A DNA stretch of 64,000 bases from Thermus amyloliquefaciens (GTDB lineage Bacteria > Deinococcota > Deinococci > Deinococcales > Thermaceae), in the NCBI RefSeq assembly GCF_000744885.1, contig NZ_JQMV01000003.1, positions 930,001 to 994,000 on the forward strand, in the 5' to 3' direction. Below are positions 24,611 to 33,244 of this stretch, piece by piece (within the stretch, counting starts at the first letter, position 1; the number at the start of each line of letters is the position of its first letter). The notes beneath the pieces were generated by a model. The model had not been told where the DNA came from. It worked only from the letters and a program-made list of their open reading frames with translations, and ran no database searches. Both the position numbers and the translations under genes were made by a program.

Positions 24611-24877
24611 GTGGGCAAGACCTGGCAGCTGCAAGAGGCCAAGGCCCGCTTCTCCGAGCTGGTGGAGGAGGCCCTCCGCTCCGGTCCCCAGGTGGTGACC
24701 CGCCGGGGCAAAAGGGCGGTGGTGGTCCTCTCCTGGGAGGTCTACGCCCGCCTGGCGGGAGAGGAGATCAGCCTTCTGGAGGCCCTCCGCCCCCAAGAGC
24801 CCCTCCCCAACGAGGAGGTGGAAGCCCTCTTTCCTGGGACAAGGGAGGGAATAGCCTTCAGGAAGGTGGAGCTTTGA
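24611..24877 (+). CDS. Phd/YefM-family antitoxin
   Basis: 88 aa from a GTG. The N-terminal domain WQLQEAKARFSELVEEALRS, GPQVVTRRGKRAVVVLSWEV is the standard Phd/YefM DNA-binding fold. The C-terminal 30 residues (PLPNEEVEALFPGTREGIAF) would bind the toxin. The stop overlaps the toxin TTG start by three bases, so translation is coupled. Confidence 0.9.
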   Translation: MGKTWQLQEAKARFSELVEEALRSGPQVVTRRGKRAVVVLSWEVYARLAGEEISLLEALRPQEPLPNEEVEALFPGTREGIAFRKVEL

Positions 24878-25299
24878 GCTACCTCTTGGATACCAACGTG
24901 GTCTCCGAGGCGGCCAAGCGGGATCCCCACCCCAAGGTGGCGGCTTGGCTGGAGGCTGTACCCCTGGGGGAAGCCTACCTCTCCGCCCTGACCCTGGGGG
25001 AGTTGGCACAGGGGGTGGTGCGGGCTCCTTTGGAGCGGCGCCCACGGTTGGAGGCCTGGCTGGAGGGGCTCAAGCGCCGCTTCGCGGGGCGGATCCTCCC
25101 CCTGGACGCGGGGGTGATGGAGGTCTGGGGGGAGCTCACCGGGCGGGCCATGGCAGAGGGAAGGAGCCTCTCCCCCCTGGACGCCATGTTGGCGGCTACG
25201 GCCTTGCGGCACGGGTTGGTGCTGGTCACCCGCAACCTGAGGCGTTTTGAGGGGGTACCGGTGCGGGTGTTTAGCCCGTGGGAGGAAGCCGATGGCTGA
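24874..25299 (+). CDS. vapC: PIN-domain ribonuclease toxin (VapC-like)
   Basis: 141 aa from a TTG start. Acidic PIN residues are in place: LLDTNVVSEAAK (first Asp), SALTLGELAQGVV (Glu), SPLDAMLAATALRHGLVLVT (Asp), and TRNLRRFEGVPVRVFSPW. PIN toxins cut RNA, often tRNA or rRNA loops. The pairing of VapC with a Phd-type antitoxin is common. It is intact by motif and length. Confidence 0.92.
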   Translation: MSYLLDTNVVSEAAKRDPHPKVAAWLEAVPLGEAYLSALTLGELAQGVVRAPLERRPRLEAWLEGLKRRFAGRILPLDAGVMEVWGELTGRAMAEGRSLSPLDAMLAATALRHGLVLVTRNLRRFEGVPVRVFSPWEEADG

Positions 25300-25329
25300 C
25301 TTTTTGCCCCCATCCACATGGATTTCTAA

Positions 25330-25560
25330 GTGCCCTCCTCTTATCCTCGCCCCAAGACAGCCCCTTTTGGCCTCCACCTGACCCCTGAGGAGGACACCCA
25401 GCTGCAAGAAGAGAAGGCCCGCGGAATAGTCTGCATTGGAACCCGTTGGGGACGGTGTGGCGGCGGGTGAAGGGGTGGCCCTTGCCGCGGCGGAGCTACG
25501 GGAGGTGGGGGAGCGTTTAGAAAGGGAAAAGTCTATGCGTGGGCGCCTAGGGTGGCGGCG
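25330..25560 (+). pseudogene. IS630-like transposase remnant, copy 2
   Basis: The left part (CCCCTTTTGGCCTCCACCTG, about 25365) matches the N-terminal region of copy 1 (PFGLH-TPEED). The right part (GCGGAGCTACGGGAG, GTGGGGGAGCGTTTAG, TATGCGTGGGCGCCTAGG) matches the tail of copies 1 and 3. The interior is shorter than in copy 1, so this is an internal deletion derivative. No functional frame remains. The rest of the 25300-25624 gap holds nothing recognised. Confidence 0.55.
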
Positions 25561-25624
25561 CTTGCCGGGAGACGCCGCACCAAGACTCCAGGGGAAGGAG
25601 GTGGCAGCGGTCGGCGGCCTGGGT

Positions 25625-26797
25625 TCAGGCACCCTCGTTGGGGGCGCTGGTTTCCTCTACCAGGGCCCGCACCTTAGGCCATACCTTTTGGATGCGGTTC
25701 TCCAGGGTTTCCGCTGGCGTGGGCCCTTTGCGCATGCTGGCGTGCAGGGTGTCGTTCCGGATCTCGCTGAGCTCACCCCAAAGCTCCCCCAGCGCGTTTC
25801 GGTGGTCCTCGGCGCCTGTCTGGACCCTTTTGCTCCAGGCCCCTAAAAGCCTCTCCGCGGCCTCCCGTTCCTCCACGGGGTCAAAACCCCGCTTTAGGCA
25901 CACCACGCTCACCACCAGCTCCCGCATGAGGGCCACCGCCTGGGCTAGGCTTCCCGTCCTGAGCAGGAGGTCCACCATGGCTGCCTGGGCCCGCAGGCCC
26001 TCCGGGGTGAAGGGGTTTTCCACGGCCAGGGGTCGGTACTGTCCTTCCAAGAGGTCCAGGAGAAGGCCTAGGGGTTGGGAGCGGGGCAGGCTGACGAGGT
26101 CTTCCTTCACCCGCTCTAGGGCCTCGAGCAGGCCGCGAGCGTGCTCCCCCGCCTCCTGCACCCGCAGGAGTTCCAGGGAAAGGCTCAGCCGGTCCAGGGT
26201 GTTGCCCAGGGTGCCCAGGGCCCGCACCTGGGCCTCACTTCTGAGCCAGCTTTGGCGATGAAGGCCTTTTAGGAGTTCTCCCAATGGTCGGCCAAACCCG
26301 TGGCGGAATAGGTCCCGGGCAGCCTCGGTCCAAGAGAGGAGTTCCAGAAAGGGGGTGAGGTCCAAAAACTCTCCGCGACCTTCCTCCTCCAAGAGGAGCC
26401 CGTACACGATGCGCTCCACCTCCACCCCCTTGGCTACCCGGAGAAAGTGGGCCACCGCCAGGCCCAGGATGGGCTGGGAGCGGAAGCCGTGGGAAATGTC
26501 CAGCACCAGGCGGGCCTCCCCGGGCACCGCCTCCGCCATGGCGTTGAAGATGCGCCAGAGCTCTTCCTCCGTACGGCCATCGGGGATGGGCACCTCCTGG
26601 TAAGGTACCCGGGCCCGCAGGGCCTCCCCATGCTTTTCCCGGGCCTTTTGCGTGAGCAGGACTTTTAGGGTGTGGTCCGGGTAGTGCTTGGCCAGGGCCT
26701 CTTGGGTGTAGGGGGTGGCGTAGTCCTTCCCGTCCAGCCTGTAGGGCACCTCCTGGTAGTTGCCGACACCGAGAAAGGAAAGGATCAGCTTCTCCAT
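25625..26797 (-). CDS. CARF-HEPN CRISPR accessory ribonuclease (TM1812/Csx2-like)
   Basis: 390 aa. The N-terminus LILSFLGVGNYQEVPYRLDG with TPYTQEALAKHYP is the hallmark of the TM1812 (Csx2/Csx1) family CARF domain; LVLDISHGFRSQPILGLAVA is the second conserved CARF loop. The C-terminal HEPN domain has the R-x4-H ribonuclease motif in SEIRNDTLHASMRK (residues about 348-361). Such proteins bind cyclic oligoadenylate made by Cas10 and degrade RNA. It starts 12 bp after csm5, the last gene of the csm operon. Confidence 0.85.
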   Translation of the reverse strand: MEKLILSFLGVGNYQEVPYRLDGKDYATPYTQEALAKHYPDHTLKVLLTQKAREKHGEALRARVPYQEVPIPDGRTEEELWRIFNAMAEAVPGEARLVLDISHGFRSQPILGLAVAHFLRVAKGVEVERIVYGLLLEEEGRGEFLDLTPFLELLSWTEAARDLFRHGFGRPLGELLKGLHRQSWLRSEAQVRALGTLGNTLDRLSLSLELLRVQEAGEHARGLLEALERVKEDLVSLPRSQPLGLLLDLLEGQYRPLAVENPFTPEGLRAQAAMVDLLLRTGSLAQAVALMRELVVSVVCLKRGFDPVEEREAAERLLGAWSKRVQTGAEDHRNALGELWGELSEIRNDTLHASMRKGPTPAETLENRIQKVWPKVRALVEETSAPNEGA

Positions 26798-26809
26798 GAC
26801 TCCCTTCCT

Positions 26810-27940
26810 TCAGAGGGGTACAAGCCGCCCCACCGCCCACCCCAAGGGGTAGCCGTCCTTGGGGTCTTTGGCCCCTATGGTCTTGCGGGTCTTGGGCTCC
26901 TGGCCTTCGGGGTGGTCCTCGGGGAGGAGGAGGGCCAGGCGGAGGCTCAGCCTTCCCGAGCCGAAGCCCACCCGGAGGGGAAAGACCTCGGGGTCCTCGA
27001 GCCTCTGCTTCAGCTCCCGGTAAACCTCGAGGGCCTTCTCCAGCCCGTAATCCTCCGCATAGCCTTGTTCCCACTCCGCCACCCTGGCGTAGTACTCCCT
27101 AAGGGCCTTCTTAAGCTCCGAGGGCGGCACCGCCCCCGCCACTCCCCCTTGCCGGGCCAAGCCCCCCTGGTACCGGAAGAGGAAGCGGAAGCGGCTCCCC
27201 TTGCGGAAGGTCTCCGCCAGGATGGGGATGCCCGCCATCTGGCCCTTGGGGTGGAACACCCCGATGCGGTTCAGGAAGCTTTCCCCGGGCCCCGAGTCCG
27301 TGAGCCGCACCGCGCGGAAGGGGTCGCGGTAGAGGTCCAGGCGGTACCTTCGCCTCTTCTCATCCCAAGAGGCATACCCAAGGGTCACCCCTTCAAACTC
27401 CTGGTTCTGGGAAATACTGGGGTCTCTGGGCGGCCTTATGCGGACCTCATCCCTGGCCTTTTCGAACTGCCATATGGGTTTTTGAAACACCAGGTTCTCC
27501 CCCCTCTGCATCAGGCGCCAGAAAAGCCAGGCGGTGCGAAGGGCACCTTTGACGCTGGAGCCCGGCAGGTAGGGGCCCAGGGGGGAGTAGGGGAGGGGGC
27601 GGTACTCCAGATGGGCCTCCTCCGTGGCCTCCTGGATGGAATGAAAAAAGGCGCTGCTGGCCGGGAGGGTGCGCACCACCGCCTCCTTGGGCACCTGGCC
27701 CTCCCGGAAGAGGCTTTGCAAGACCTCCTGGGCCCCCTTGGGGCCCTCGGCCACCTTGTGCAGGAAGGCTGCCCGCCGCTCTGGGGAGAAGGCCTGGAGG
27801 AGGGTGGAGGGGTCCAGGAGGTGGACGACCTTGTTCTCAAAGTCGGGCACGTAGGCGTAGGCGGGGTAGGCCTCCCCCGTGCCCACGTGGACGGGGGAGA
27901 GGAGCTCCAGCTCCAGGGCGTAGGCCTCCAGGAAGCTCAT
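26810..27940 (-). CDS. csm5: Type III-A CRISPR effector subunit Csm5
   Basis: 376 aa from ATG 27940, chosen because it overlaps the csm4 stop by 4 bp. RAMP-fold features include ELELLSPVHVGTGEAYPAY at the N-terminus, YLPGSSVKGALRTAWLFW (the RAMP glycine-loop helix), and a C-terminal VGFGSGRLSLRLALLLP. The length and position after csm4 are as expected. Csm5 caps the 3' end of the crRNA in the Csm complex. Confidence 0.92.
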   Translation of the reverse strand: MSFLEAYALELELLSPVHVGTGEAYPAYAYVPDFENKVVHLLDPSTLLQAFSPERRAAFLHKVAEGPKGAQEVLQSLFREGQVPKEAVVRTLPASSAFFHSIQEATEEAHLEYRPLPYSPLGPYLPGSSVKGALRTAWLFWRLMQRGENLVFQKPIWQFEKARDEVRIRPPRDPSISQNQEFEGVTLGYASWDEKRRRYRLDLYRDPFRAVRLTDSGPGESFLNRIGVFHPKGQMAGIPILAETFRKGSRFRFLFRYQGGLARQGGVAGAVPPSELKKALREYYARVAEWEQGYAEDYGLEKALEVYRELKQRLEDPEVFPLRVGFGSGRLSLRLALLLPEDHPEGQEPKTRKTIGAKDPKDGYPLGWAVGRLVPL

Positions 27941-28815
27941 ACCCGCACCCCCAAGGGAAAGACCTGCAAGGCTTCCCACACCCGCACCCCCATTTCTGGG
28001 GGCTCGGAAGGGGTCACGTCCAGGAGCAAAAACCCGTCCCGCTTTCGGTACACGCTACCCTCCTTGGCCCGCAGATGGGGGGCCTTGAAGGGCCTAGCCC
28101 CCACGTACCCCCCGCCCAGGCGGCCCCAGTAGGGCTCGGGTTCGTAGTAGAGGGCCCCCTCCAAGGGCCCAGGGGAGAGGGTGACGTAGGCGTTGGGCTC
28201 CCTGGCTTCGGGCAGGTCCACTGGGCGCACCTCCTCCACCAGGAACCACCCGGCCCCCACGCTGGCCAGACCCCCGTAGCCCATGGCCCCCACAAACTCC
28301 AGGCCCTCCTTTAGGTCAAAGGGGGGTTCTCCCAGGGCGTACACCGCATACCGCCCCGAGGGGAAGAGGAGGTCTTGGGCAAAGAGGATCCCCTGGCGGG
28401 CCCCGCCCGTACCCCGGTCAATGCCCACCCGCGTCCGGCGCAGGCGGCGGGGGATGGGCGGGGTGAGTCTTCCTTCCTCCTCTTTCGCCTCGGGGGCCTC
28501 GAGGAGCGCCTCCTCCCCCCGCTCGGCCACTTGCTGGAAGGTGGCGAAGGAGAGGAGGGAGAGGTTCTTCAGCCGCTTGCGCAAGTCGGTGTCCTCCACC
28601 TGAAGGGGCGGGAGCTTGGGCCTTGGGAGCCAGCCCTCCGGGAAGGCGCTGGAGAGGCGGAAGTCCGTCTCTTGAAGCCTTTCCAGTAGCCCTTCCAGGG
28701 CCTCCTTGCCGTGGGTGTAGCGGTACCACCAAAAGAGGTGCCCAAGCAGGGTGGTGGCCCGGGGCAGGGCCCGCACCGGGCCCCGGAAGCGGAGGTAGTA
28801 GGCGGTGGCCCGCAT
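27937..28815 (-). CDS. csm4: Type III-A CRISPR effector subunit Csm4
   Basis: 292 aa from ATG 28815, 4 bp after the csm3 stop. The frame is open further upstream but inside csm3. RAMP motifs include YYLRFRGPVRALPRATTLLG, IDRGTGGARQGILFAQDLLF, and the Gly-rich GAMGYGGLASVGAGWF. Csm4 grips the 5' handle of the crRNA and contacts Cas10. Confidence 0.92.
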   Translation of the reverse strand: MRATAYYLRFRGPVRALPRATTLLGHLFWWYRYTHGKEALEGLLERLQETDFRLSSAFPEGWLPRPKLPPLQVEDTDLRKRLKNLSLLSFATFQQVAERGEEALLEAPEAKEEEGRLTPPIPRRLRRTRVGIDRGTGGARQGILFAQDLLFPSGRYAVYALGEPPFDLKEGLEFVGAMGYGGLASVGAGWFLVEEVRPVDLPEAREPNAYVTLSPGPLEGALYYEPEPYWGRLGGGYVGARPFKAPHLRAKEGSVYRKRDGFLLLDVTPSEPPEMGVRVWEALQVFPLGVRV

Positions 28816-28819
28816 GGCG

Positions 28820-29560
28820 CTACCCTGCCAGGGATACCTCTTGGATGTCCAGGCGCTCCGCCAGGTCCAGGCCTTCCTGCTCCTCGGGGGGCCTAGAGGG
28901 ATGCAGGAAGTAGACCTGGCCGTATCCGCGGGAGATGTGCCCTCCCAGGCCGTCCAGCTCCAGGAGCCTGAGGGCCCGCATGAGGTATTCCTTGAAGTAC
29001 TTCTCGTCCAGGTCGTCCAGTACCCGGTAGACCATCTCCACCTGGAAGCGGGCCCCAGCGGGCACCCTTTCCGTGGTGCGGGGGTTGGCGTTCCCCCCCA
29101 GGCGGGGGATGAAGACCTCCTGCTTGATCTCCGTGAGGTACCCGCCCCGGGCCACGGTGCGCTCCAGCTCCTGCTTGGAATCCGGGGTGAGGTAGGCGTC
29201 CCGCACCAGAAGCCGGGTGGGCCCGCGTTCGCGGGCCACCTCCAGGGCCTTGGTGTCATTCTCTGGGGCTAGGCCAAAGATGCGGGCCACGGGGTCCTTG
29301 GGGTTATCGGAGGCGAAGACGTGCTTGTCCTTGGCCTTCAGGATGTAGTCCCCGCCCAGGCTCCACTCCAGGAGGTAGCGGAGCTTCCCCTTCAGGCTGG
29401 AGCCTGGGATGTAGGGCTCGTCCGTGAGGGGGTTGCGGATCACGGGGTTGTCCAGGTCGCCGATGGCCATCTGGTCCCGGCTCATGCCGATGCGGAGCCC
29501 GGTCTTGGCCAGGAGCAGGGCGCGGATGCGGATCACCTTCCTAAGCTGCATCTTCACCAC
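28820..29560 (-). CDS. csm3: Type III-A CRISPR backbone ribonuclease Csm3
   Basis: 246 aa, family-typical. The RAMP signature YIPGSSLKGKLRYLLEW and the Gly-rich GLGGHISRGYGQVYF are present. The acidic residue in MAIGDLDNPVIRNPL is at the position of the catalytic Asp that cuts target RNA at 6-nt intervals, so slicing activity should be intact. It lies between csm2 (1-bp gap) and csm4 (4-bp gap). Confidence 0.95.
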   Translation of the reverse strand: MVKMQLRKVIRIRALLLAKTGLRIGMSRDQMAIGDLDNPVIRNPLTDEPYIPGSSLKGKLRYLLEWSLGGDYILKAKDKHVFASDNPKDPVARIFGLAPENDTKALEVARERGPTRLLVRDAYLTPDSKQELERTVARGGYLTEIKQEVFIPRLGGNANPRTTERVPAGARFQVEMVYRVLDDLDEKYFKEYLMRALRLLELDGLGGHISRGYGQVYFLHPSRPPEEQEGLDLAERLDIQEVSLAG

Positions 29561-29561
29561 C

Positions 29562-29966
29562 TCACTTCCCCGAGGCGTAAAAGTAGGCCAGCACCGCCTC
29601 CACGTACTTCATCATGGCTTCAAAGTCCTTGGGGCTGCGCTTCCCCGAGTCCAGGGCCTCGTTCATGAAGTTCACGAAGGCCCTGGCGTCCTTCAGAGGC
29701 CCCTGGCTGCGGGTGTTGTAGGCCAGCTTGGCCTTCAGGAGTTCCAGCTCGGGCACAAGCCGGGCGAAGGCCGTGGCCTCGTCCGTCTTCCGCTCCTTCT
29801 GGAAGCGGTTTTCCAGGGCCCTGAGCTCCGCGAAGTAGTTGCGGAACTGGCTGGACCTGAGCTTGCCCTCTCGCACCAGCTCCTCGGCCACCCTCTTGGC
29901 CCTGGCAAAGATTTCCGGGTCCAGAAGCCCCTTTTCCTTGTCCTTGTAAAACTCCAACACCGGCAT
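29562..29966 (-). CDS. csm2: Type III-A CRISPR small subunit Csm2
   Basis: 134 aa, all alpha-helical (LDPEIFARAKRVAEELVREG, RSSQFRNYFAELRALENRFQ, ARAFVNFMNEALDSGKRSPK). The core SSQFRNYFAEL matches Csm2 proteins. ATG 29966 shares one base with the cas10 stop. Csm2 forms the inner filament that contacts the crRNA-target duplex. Confidence 0.93.
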   Translation of the reverse strand: MPVLEFYKDKEKGLLDPEIFARAKRVAEELVREGKLRSSQFRNYFAELRALENRFQKERKTDEATAFARLVPELELLKAKLAYNTRSQGPLKDARAFVNFMNEALDSGKRSPKDFEAMMKYVEAVLAYFYASGK

Positions 29967-32395
29967 CAACCCCTCCTTTCCCCATATAGGGCCCACTGGA
30001 CCCAGACCGGCAGGTGGGTCCAGGCGGGTTGCGTGTGGTCTAAAAGCTCCAGATACCGCTTCCAAGCCCCCTGGTCCTTCTCCCGCACCCGGCGGAGGGC
30101 ATAGGCCAGAAGGGGCTTGTAGCGCATGCGCTCTCCCTCGTCCAGGTCCTTGGCCCAGAACTGCTTCCACAGGGTTAGCCAGCGGTAAGCCTGGGCCTTG
30201 CTCACCGCTTCTTCCCTCAGGTGGCGGCGGAGGTCCTCCTGCCAGGGCTTCAGGGCCCTAAGTTCCTCCCAGGCCACCGCCCGCCCGAAGAGGTAAAGCC
30301 GTCCCCGCCCCGCATCCTTGGCCCGCTTTTCCCCCTCCCTGAGGGCCTCGGCCATCTGGGGCACCGGGGTCTTGGGCCCGAAGAGGAGGAAGGCCCCCGA
30401 GAGGGTGAGGGCGGGGTGGCGGGTGTAGAGCCGGTAGAGCCTTTCCAGGTCCAGGGCGAACTCCAGAAGGGCGTCCCAAGGGCCCAGGAGGAAGAGGTCG
30501 TCCCCTCCCGAGTAGACGCTGTAGAGGAGGGGGTAGCGCCGGGCCTTTACTTTGGCCTCCAGGTCGTTCCAGCCCAGGCGCTTGGCGTACGTGGTGGGGT
30601 TGCGGATGAGCTCCAGCACCTCCACGCTGAAGAACCACTCCAGGGCCCGGGAAAGGGCGGCGATGCGGCTTGGGGTGGCCAGGTCCCGGTCCTCCCGGCG
30701 GAACCCCGTGGCGAAGGCCTCCCCCATGCGGTCGGCATCCAGCATGAGCCCGCCCAGGTAGGGGACCCCTTCCGAAAGGGCGGCCAGCTCCCCAAAGGTG
30801 AGGGGCCGGTCCTCTTCTAAGCCCTCTTCCTCCTCCCAAAGCCCCTCCTCCAGAGCCCAGGTGCGATATTTCTCGAGGTCCATGTCCTTGGCCCTAAGGG
30901 CGTGGGCCACCGTGGGCAGGTGGCCCAGGAGGGGCTTCACCTCAAAGGAGGTGCCGTCGGGGGTGAAGTCGGGCTGGGCCCGGTAGGTGTGCCAGGCTTG
31001 GGGCAAGGGGCCTTTCCCCAAGGCGGCCTTGAGCCCGGGGAAGCCGAAGAAGGGAGGGAAAGCCTCTTCCACGAAGAAGCCCACCCGGTCCCTTTGCGGC
31101 AGGAGCCTGCCGATGGCTGCCTCCCGCTCGCACTCCGGGCAGAGGCTTCCGGGCTCGTCCTTGCGGGCGGGCCTTAGGCCGCAGGCGGCGCAGGGGCGGA
31201 GGGCTTGGCGGAGGGTGTCCTCCGTCCGTTGGAGGTGGGGGAAGGGCCGAAGCTTGGCCAGGGCCAGCTCCCGGTGGGCCCGCCGGAGGAGGGCGGCGAA
31301 GTCCCGGAAGTCCTGGCCCCGGAAGGGCAGAAGGGCCAGGTGGGGCAGCAGGCTTGCCCCGCCCCGCAGGGCCCACTCGCCCCAGGCCCTTTGGGCCTCC
31401 TCCAGGGCCCGGCGGGCCTCCTCGGTGTTGGGGAGGAGGAGGTAGAACTTCCCCCCTGCCCCCATGAGGCGGTTTAAGGGGGTGAGGCCGATCCGGCGCA
31501 GGAGGCCCAAGGCCATGGCCTCCGCGGCCAGGCTCACCTCGAGGCTCCTCGCCCGCAGGCGCTTGGCGATGCCCCCCACCCCGGTCTCCGCCCCGGCGAT
31601 GCGGTAGATGTGCCCCTGGATGCCCCCGAAATCCCCCACCACCAGGAGGAACTTCTCCCCGTCCTGGCGCAGGTCGGCCACGGAGGCCTTCCCCCCGTGG
31701 TAGGCCCAAAGGGCGTGGGCGATGGCCGCGGTGAGGCGCAGGTGGTCGTAAAGGCTTACGTCGGGCTCCGACTGGGTGTCGGCGGGCACCAGGGCCAGGG
31801 ACTCCTGGAAGAGGGCCGCCAAGGAGAGGAGGAGGACCTGGGGGTCTTTTGGGGGCCGGCGGGCCAGGTCCTCCATGCCCTCCTTCACCCTTTCAAAGAG
31901 GCGGTGGTAAACCTCCTTGCGGATGTTGGGGCAGCTTTCCGGGTAAGGGGCCCCGGGCTTCAGGCCCTCGCCCCTCCCGTGCACCGGGCTCAGGCCCAGG
32001 CGCTCGCCCTCTTGGCCCTGGAGCCGCAGGGGGTGGAAGATGGAGAGAAGGGGAGTTTCGGTAACCCCTCCAGGTTGGCCCTGGGTGGCCTCCTCCCGCT
32101 CCTTGGAGGCAAAGGTGTCCGCCAGGGCCACACACCACTCCTCGGGGGTTTGGGGTTGGAACTCTTCCAGTTTCCACCCTTCGTGGTGGCGTTTCACCGT
32201 GGTTTTCAGCCAGCCGGGGTCTACCCCCGCCTGTTGGAAGACGTGCCGGTAAAGCTCCACGAACTCGGCGCTGTAGGAGGGGTGGCGTGGGCTGCCCTTG
32301 CCCTTGAGGGCCTCCCCGCCCCACGAGGCCCGCTGGAGGAGCTTGCCGATGTCGTGAAGGAGGCAGGCTAGGGCGAGATGGGTTCCGTCCGCCAT
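29966..32395 (-). CDS. cas10: Type III-A large subunit Cas10 (Csm1), HD nuclease and cyclic oligoadenylate synthase
   Basis: 809 aa from ATG 32395. The HD domain motif [13 protein letters not shown] (residues about 9-21) is intact. Two Palm domains follow, with a Cys4 zinc element ([20 protein letters not shown], about 428-450) between, and the cyclase motif [14 protein letters not shown] intact near 610. Both single-strand DNase and cOA synthase activities are therefore predicted. A CRP-like site and a -10 TACCCT lie just upstream. It is the first gene of cas10-csm2-csm3-csm4-csm5-csx. Confidence 0.96.
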   Translation of the reverse strand: MADGTHLALACLLHDIGKLLQRASWGGEALKGKGSPRHPSYSAEFVELYRHVFQQAGVDPGWLKTTVKRHHEGWKLEEFQPQTPEEWCVALADTFASKEREEATQGQPGGVTETPLLSIFHPLRLQGQEGERLGLSPVHGRGEGLKPGAPYPESCPNIRKEVYHRLFERVKEGMEDLARRPPKDPQVLLLSLAALFQESLALVPADTQSEPDVSLYDHLRLTAAIAHALWAYHGGKASVADLRQDGEKFLLVVGDFGGIQGHIYRIAGAETGVGGIAKRLRARSLEVSLAAEAMALGLLRRIGLTPLNRLMGAGGKFYLLLPNTEEARRALEEAQRAWGEWALRGGASLLPHLALLPFRGQDFRDFAALLRRAHRELALAKLRPFPHLQRTEDTLRQALRPCAACGLRPARKDEPGSLCPECEREAAIGRLLPQRDRVGFFVEEAFPPFFGFPGLKAALGKGPLPQAWHTYRAQPDFTPDGTSFEVKPLLGHLPTVAHALRAKDMDLEKYRTWALEEGLWEEEEGLEEDRPLTFGELAALSEGVPYLGGLMLDADRMGEAFATGFRREDRDLATPSRIAALSRALEWFFSVEVLELIRNPTTYAKRLGWNDLEAKVKARRYPLLYSVYSGGDDLFLLGPWDALLEFALDLERLYRLYTRHPALTLSGAFLLFGPKTPVPQMAEALREGEKRAKDAGRGRLYLFGRAVAWEELRALKPWQEDLRRHLREEAVSKAQAYRWLTLWKQFWAKDLDEGERMRYKPLLAYALRRVREKDQGAWKRYLELLDHTQPAWTHLPVWVQWALYGERRG

Positions 32396-32397
32396 GG

Positions 32398-32449
32398 CGC
32401 AATCCCAGGGTAACAGGATCCCGTGGGCCTGGTGTGATGTATGAACACG
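32398..32449 (-). promoter_or_regulatory. Predicted CRP-dependent, leaderless promoter of the csm operon
   Basis: On the minus strand CGTGTTCATACATCACACCA (32449-32430) matches 19 of 20 positions of the T. thermophilus CRP consensus as I recall it. Its centre is about 40 bp upstream of the predicted start of transcription. A -10 TACCCT (32412-32407) ends 11 bp before the cas10 ATG. The arrangement is that of a class II cAMP-CRP activated promoter with no conserved -35. Confidence 0.65.
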
Positions 32450-32499
32450 GCCCGCTAACCCCGTTACCCAAGCCCCCAGGGGCATGGTAGAAAGGCGGC

Positions 32500-33237
32500 A
32501 TGGTCCTGGCCTCCTTGGTGTTGCTGCTGGAGGGGGAGGCTCCCCCGGAGCCCTTGGGCCTTAGGGGTTTCTTCTATGGCCTCCTGAAGGAGGTGGCCCC
32601 GGAGGTGCACGACCAGGGGGAGAACCCCTTCAGCCTGGGCTTTGGGGGTAAGGAGGGGGAGTATTGGGCCCGCATCGCCCTCCTCAGGGAGGAGCTTTAC
32701 GGGAGGCTTTCCCCCAGGCTTTTTGCCCTGGAGGGCCAAGGGGTCCGCCTGGGCAAGCCCTTCCGGGTGAAGGCGGTGTTGCAGGAGGGCCACCCCTGGG
32801 CGGGCCTCACCACCTACCCCCGGCTGTTCCAGGCCCCACCGGGCCCTGACCTGCCCCTTAGGTTCTTCAGCCCCACCTTCTTCCGGCGCAAAGGGGTGCA
32901 CTACCCCCTTCCCGAACCCCGGCTGGTGCTGGAGAGCCTCCTGCGGCGCCTGGAGGGTTCCGCCTCCTTGCCCCCTCCCCCGGGGGTGCGGGAGGCCCTT
33001 TTGGATAGGACCACGGTGCGCTGGTTTGAGGGGAAGACGGTGCGGGCGGAGGCGGAGGTGGAGACGGTGGGGTTTGTGGGGCGGGTGGTCTACCACCTGC
33101 CCAGGGCCACGGAGGAGGAATTGGCCTGGCTTTGGGCCCTGGGACGGTTCGCCTTTTATGCCGGGGTGGGGGCCAAAACCTCCTTGGGGTATGGCCGGGC
33201 GAGGGTCATTCTCCCCTCCGGGGCGGGCGGGGGATAA
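32500..33237 (+). CDS. cas6: CRISPR RNA endoribonuclease Cas6
   Basis: 245 aa with a duplicated ferredoxin-like fold. The C-terminal Gly-rich signature [17 protein letters not shown] is diagnostic, and [20 protein letters not shown] is a typical Cas6 central region. It cuts the repeat hairpin CCCC-GTAA-GGGG to leave the ATTGCGAC handle. It diverges from cas10 across a 104-bp promoter region and is followed 7 bp later by csm6. Confidence 0.93.
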   Translation: MVLASLVLLLEGEAPPEPLGLRGFFYGLLKEVAPEVHDQGENPFSLGFGGKEGEYWARIALLREELYGRLSPRLFALEGQGVRLGKPFRVKAVLQEGHPWAGLTTYPRLFQAPPGPDLPLRFFSPTFFRRKGVHYPLPEPRLVLESLLRRLEGSASLPPPPGVREALLDRTTVRWFEGKTVRAEAEVETVGFVGRVVYHLPRATEEELAWLWALGRFAFYAGVGAKTSLGYGRARVILPSGAGGG

Positions 33238-33244
33238 TGGGGGC

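Noticed and set aside
26672-28132. Long plus-strand open frame (486 codons) opposite csm5 and csx
   Set aside because: Composition is a Gly/Leu/His-rich mirror of the minus-strand genes; no protein family pattern. High GC makes such shadow frames common across the window.
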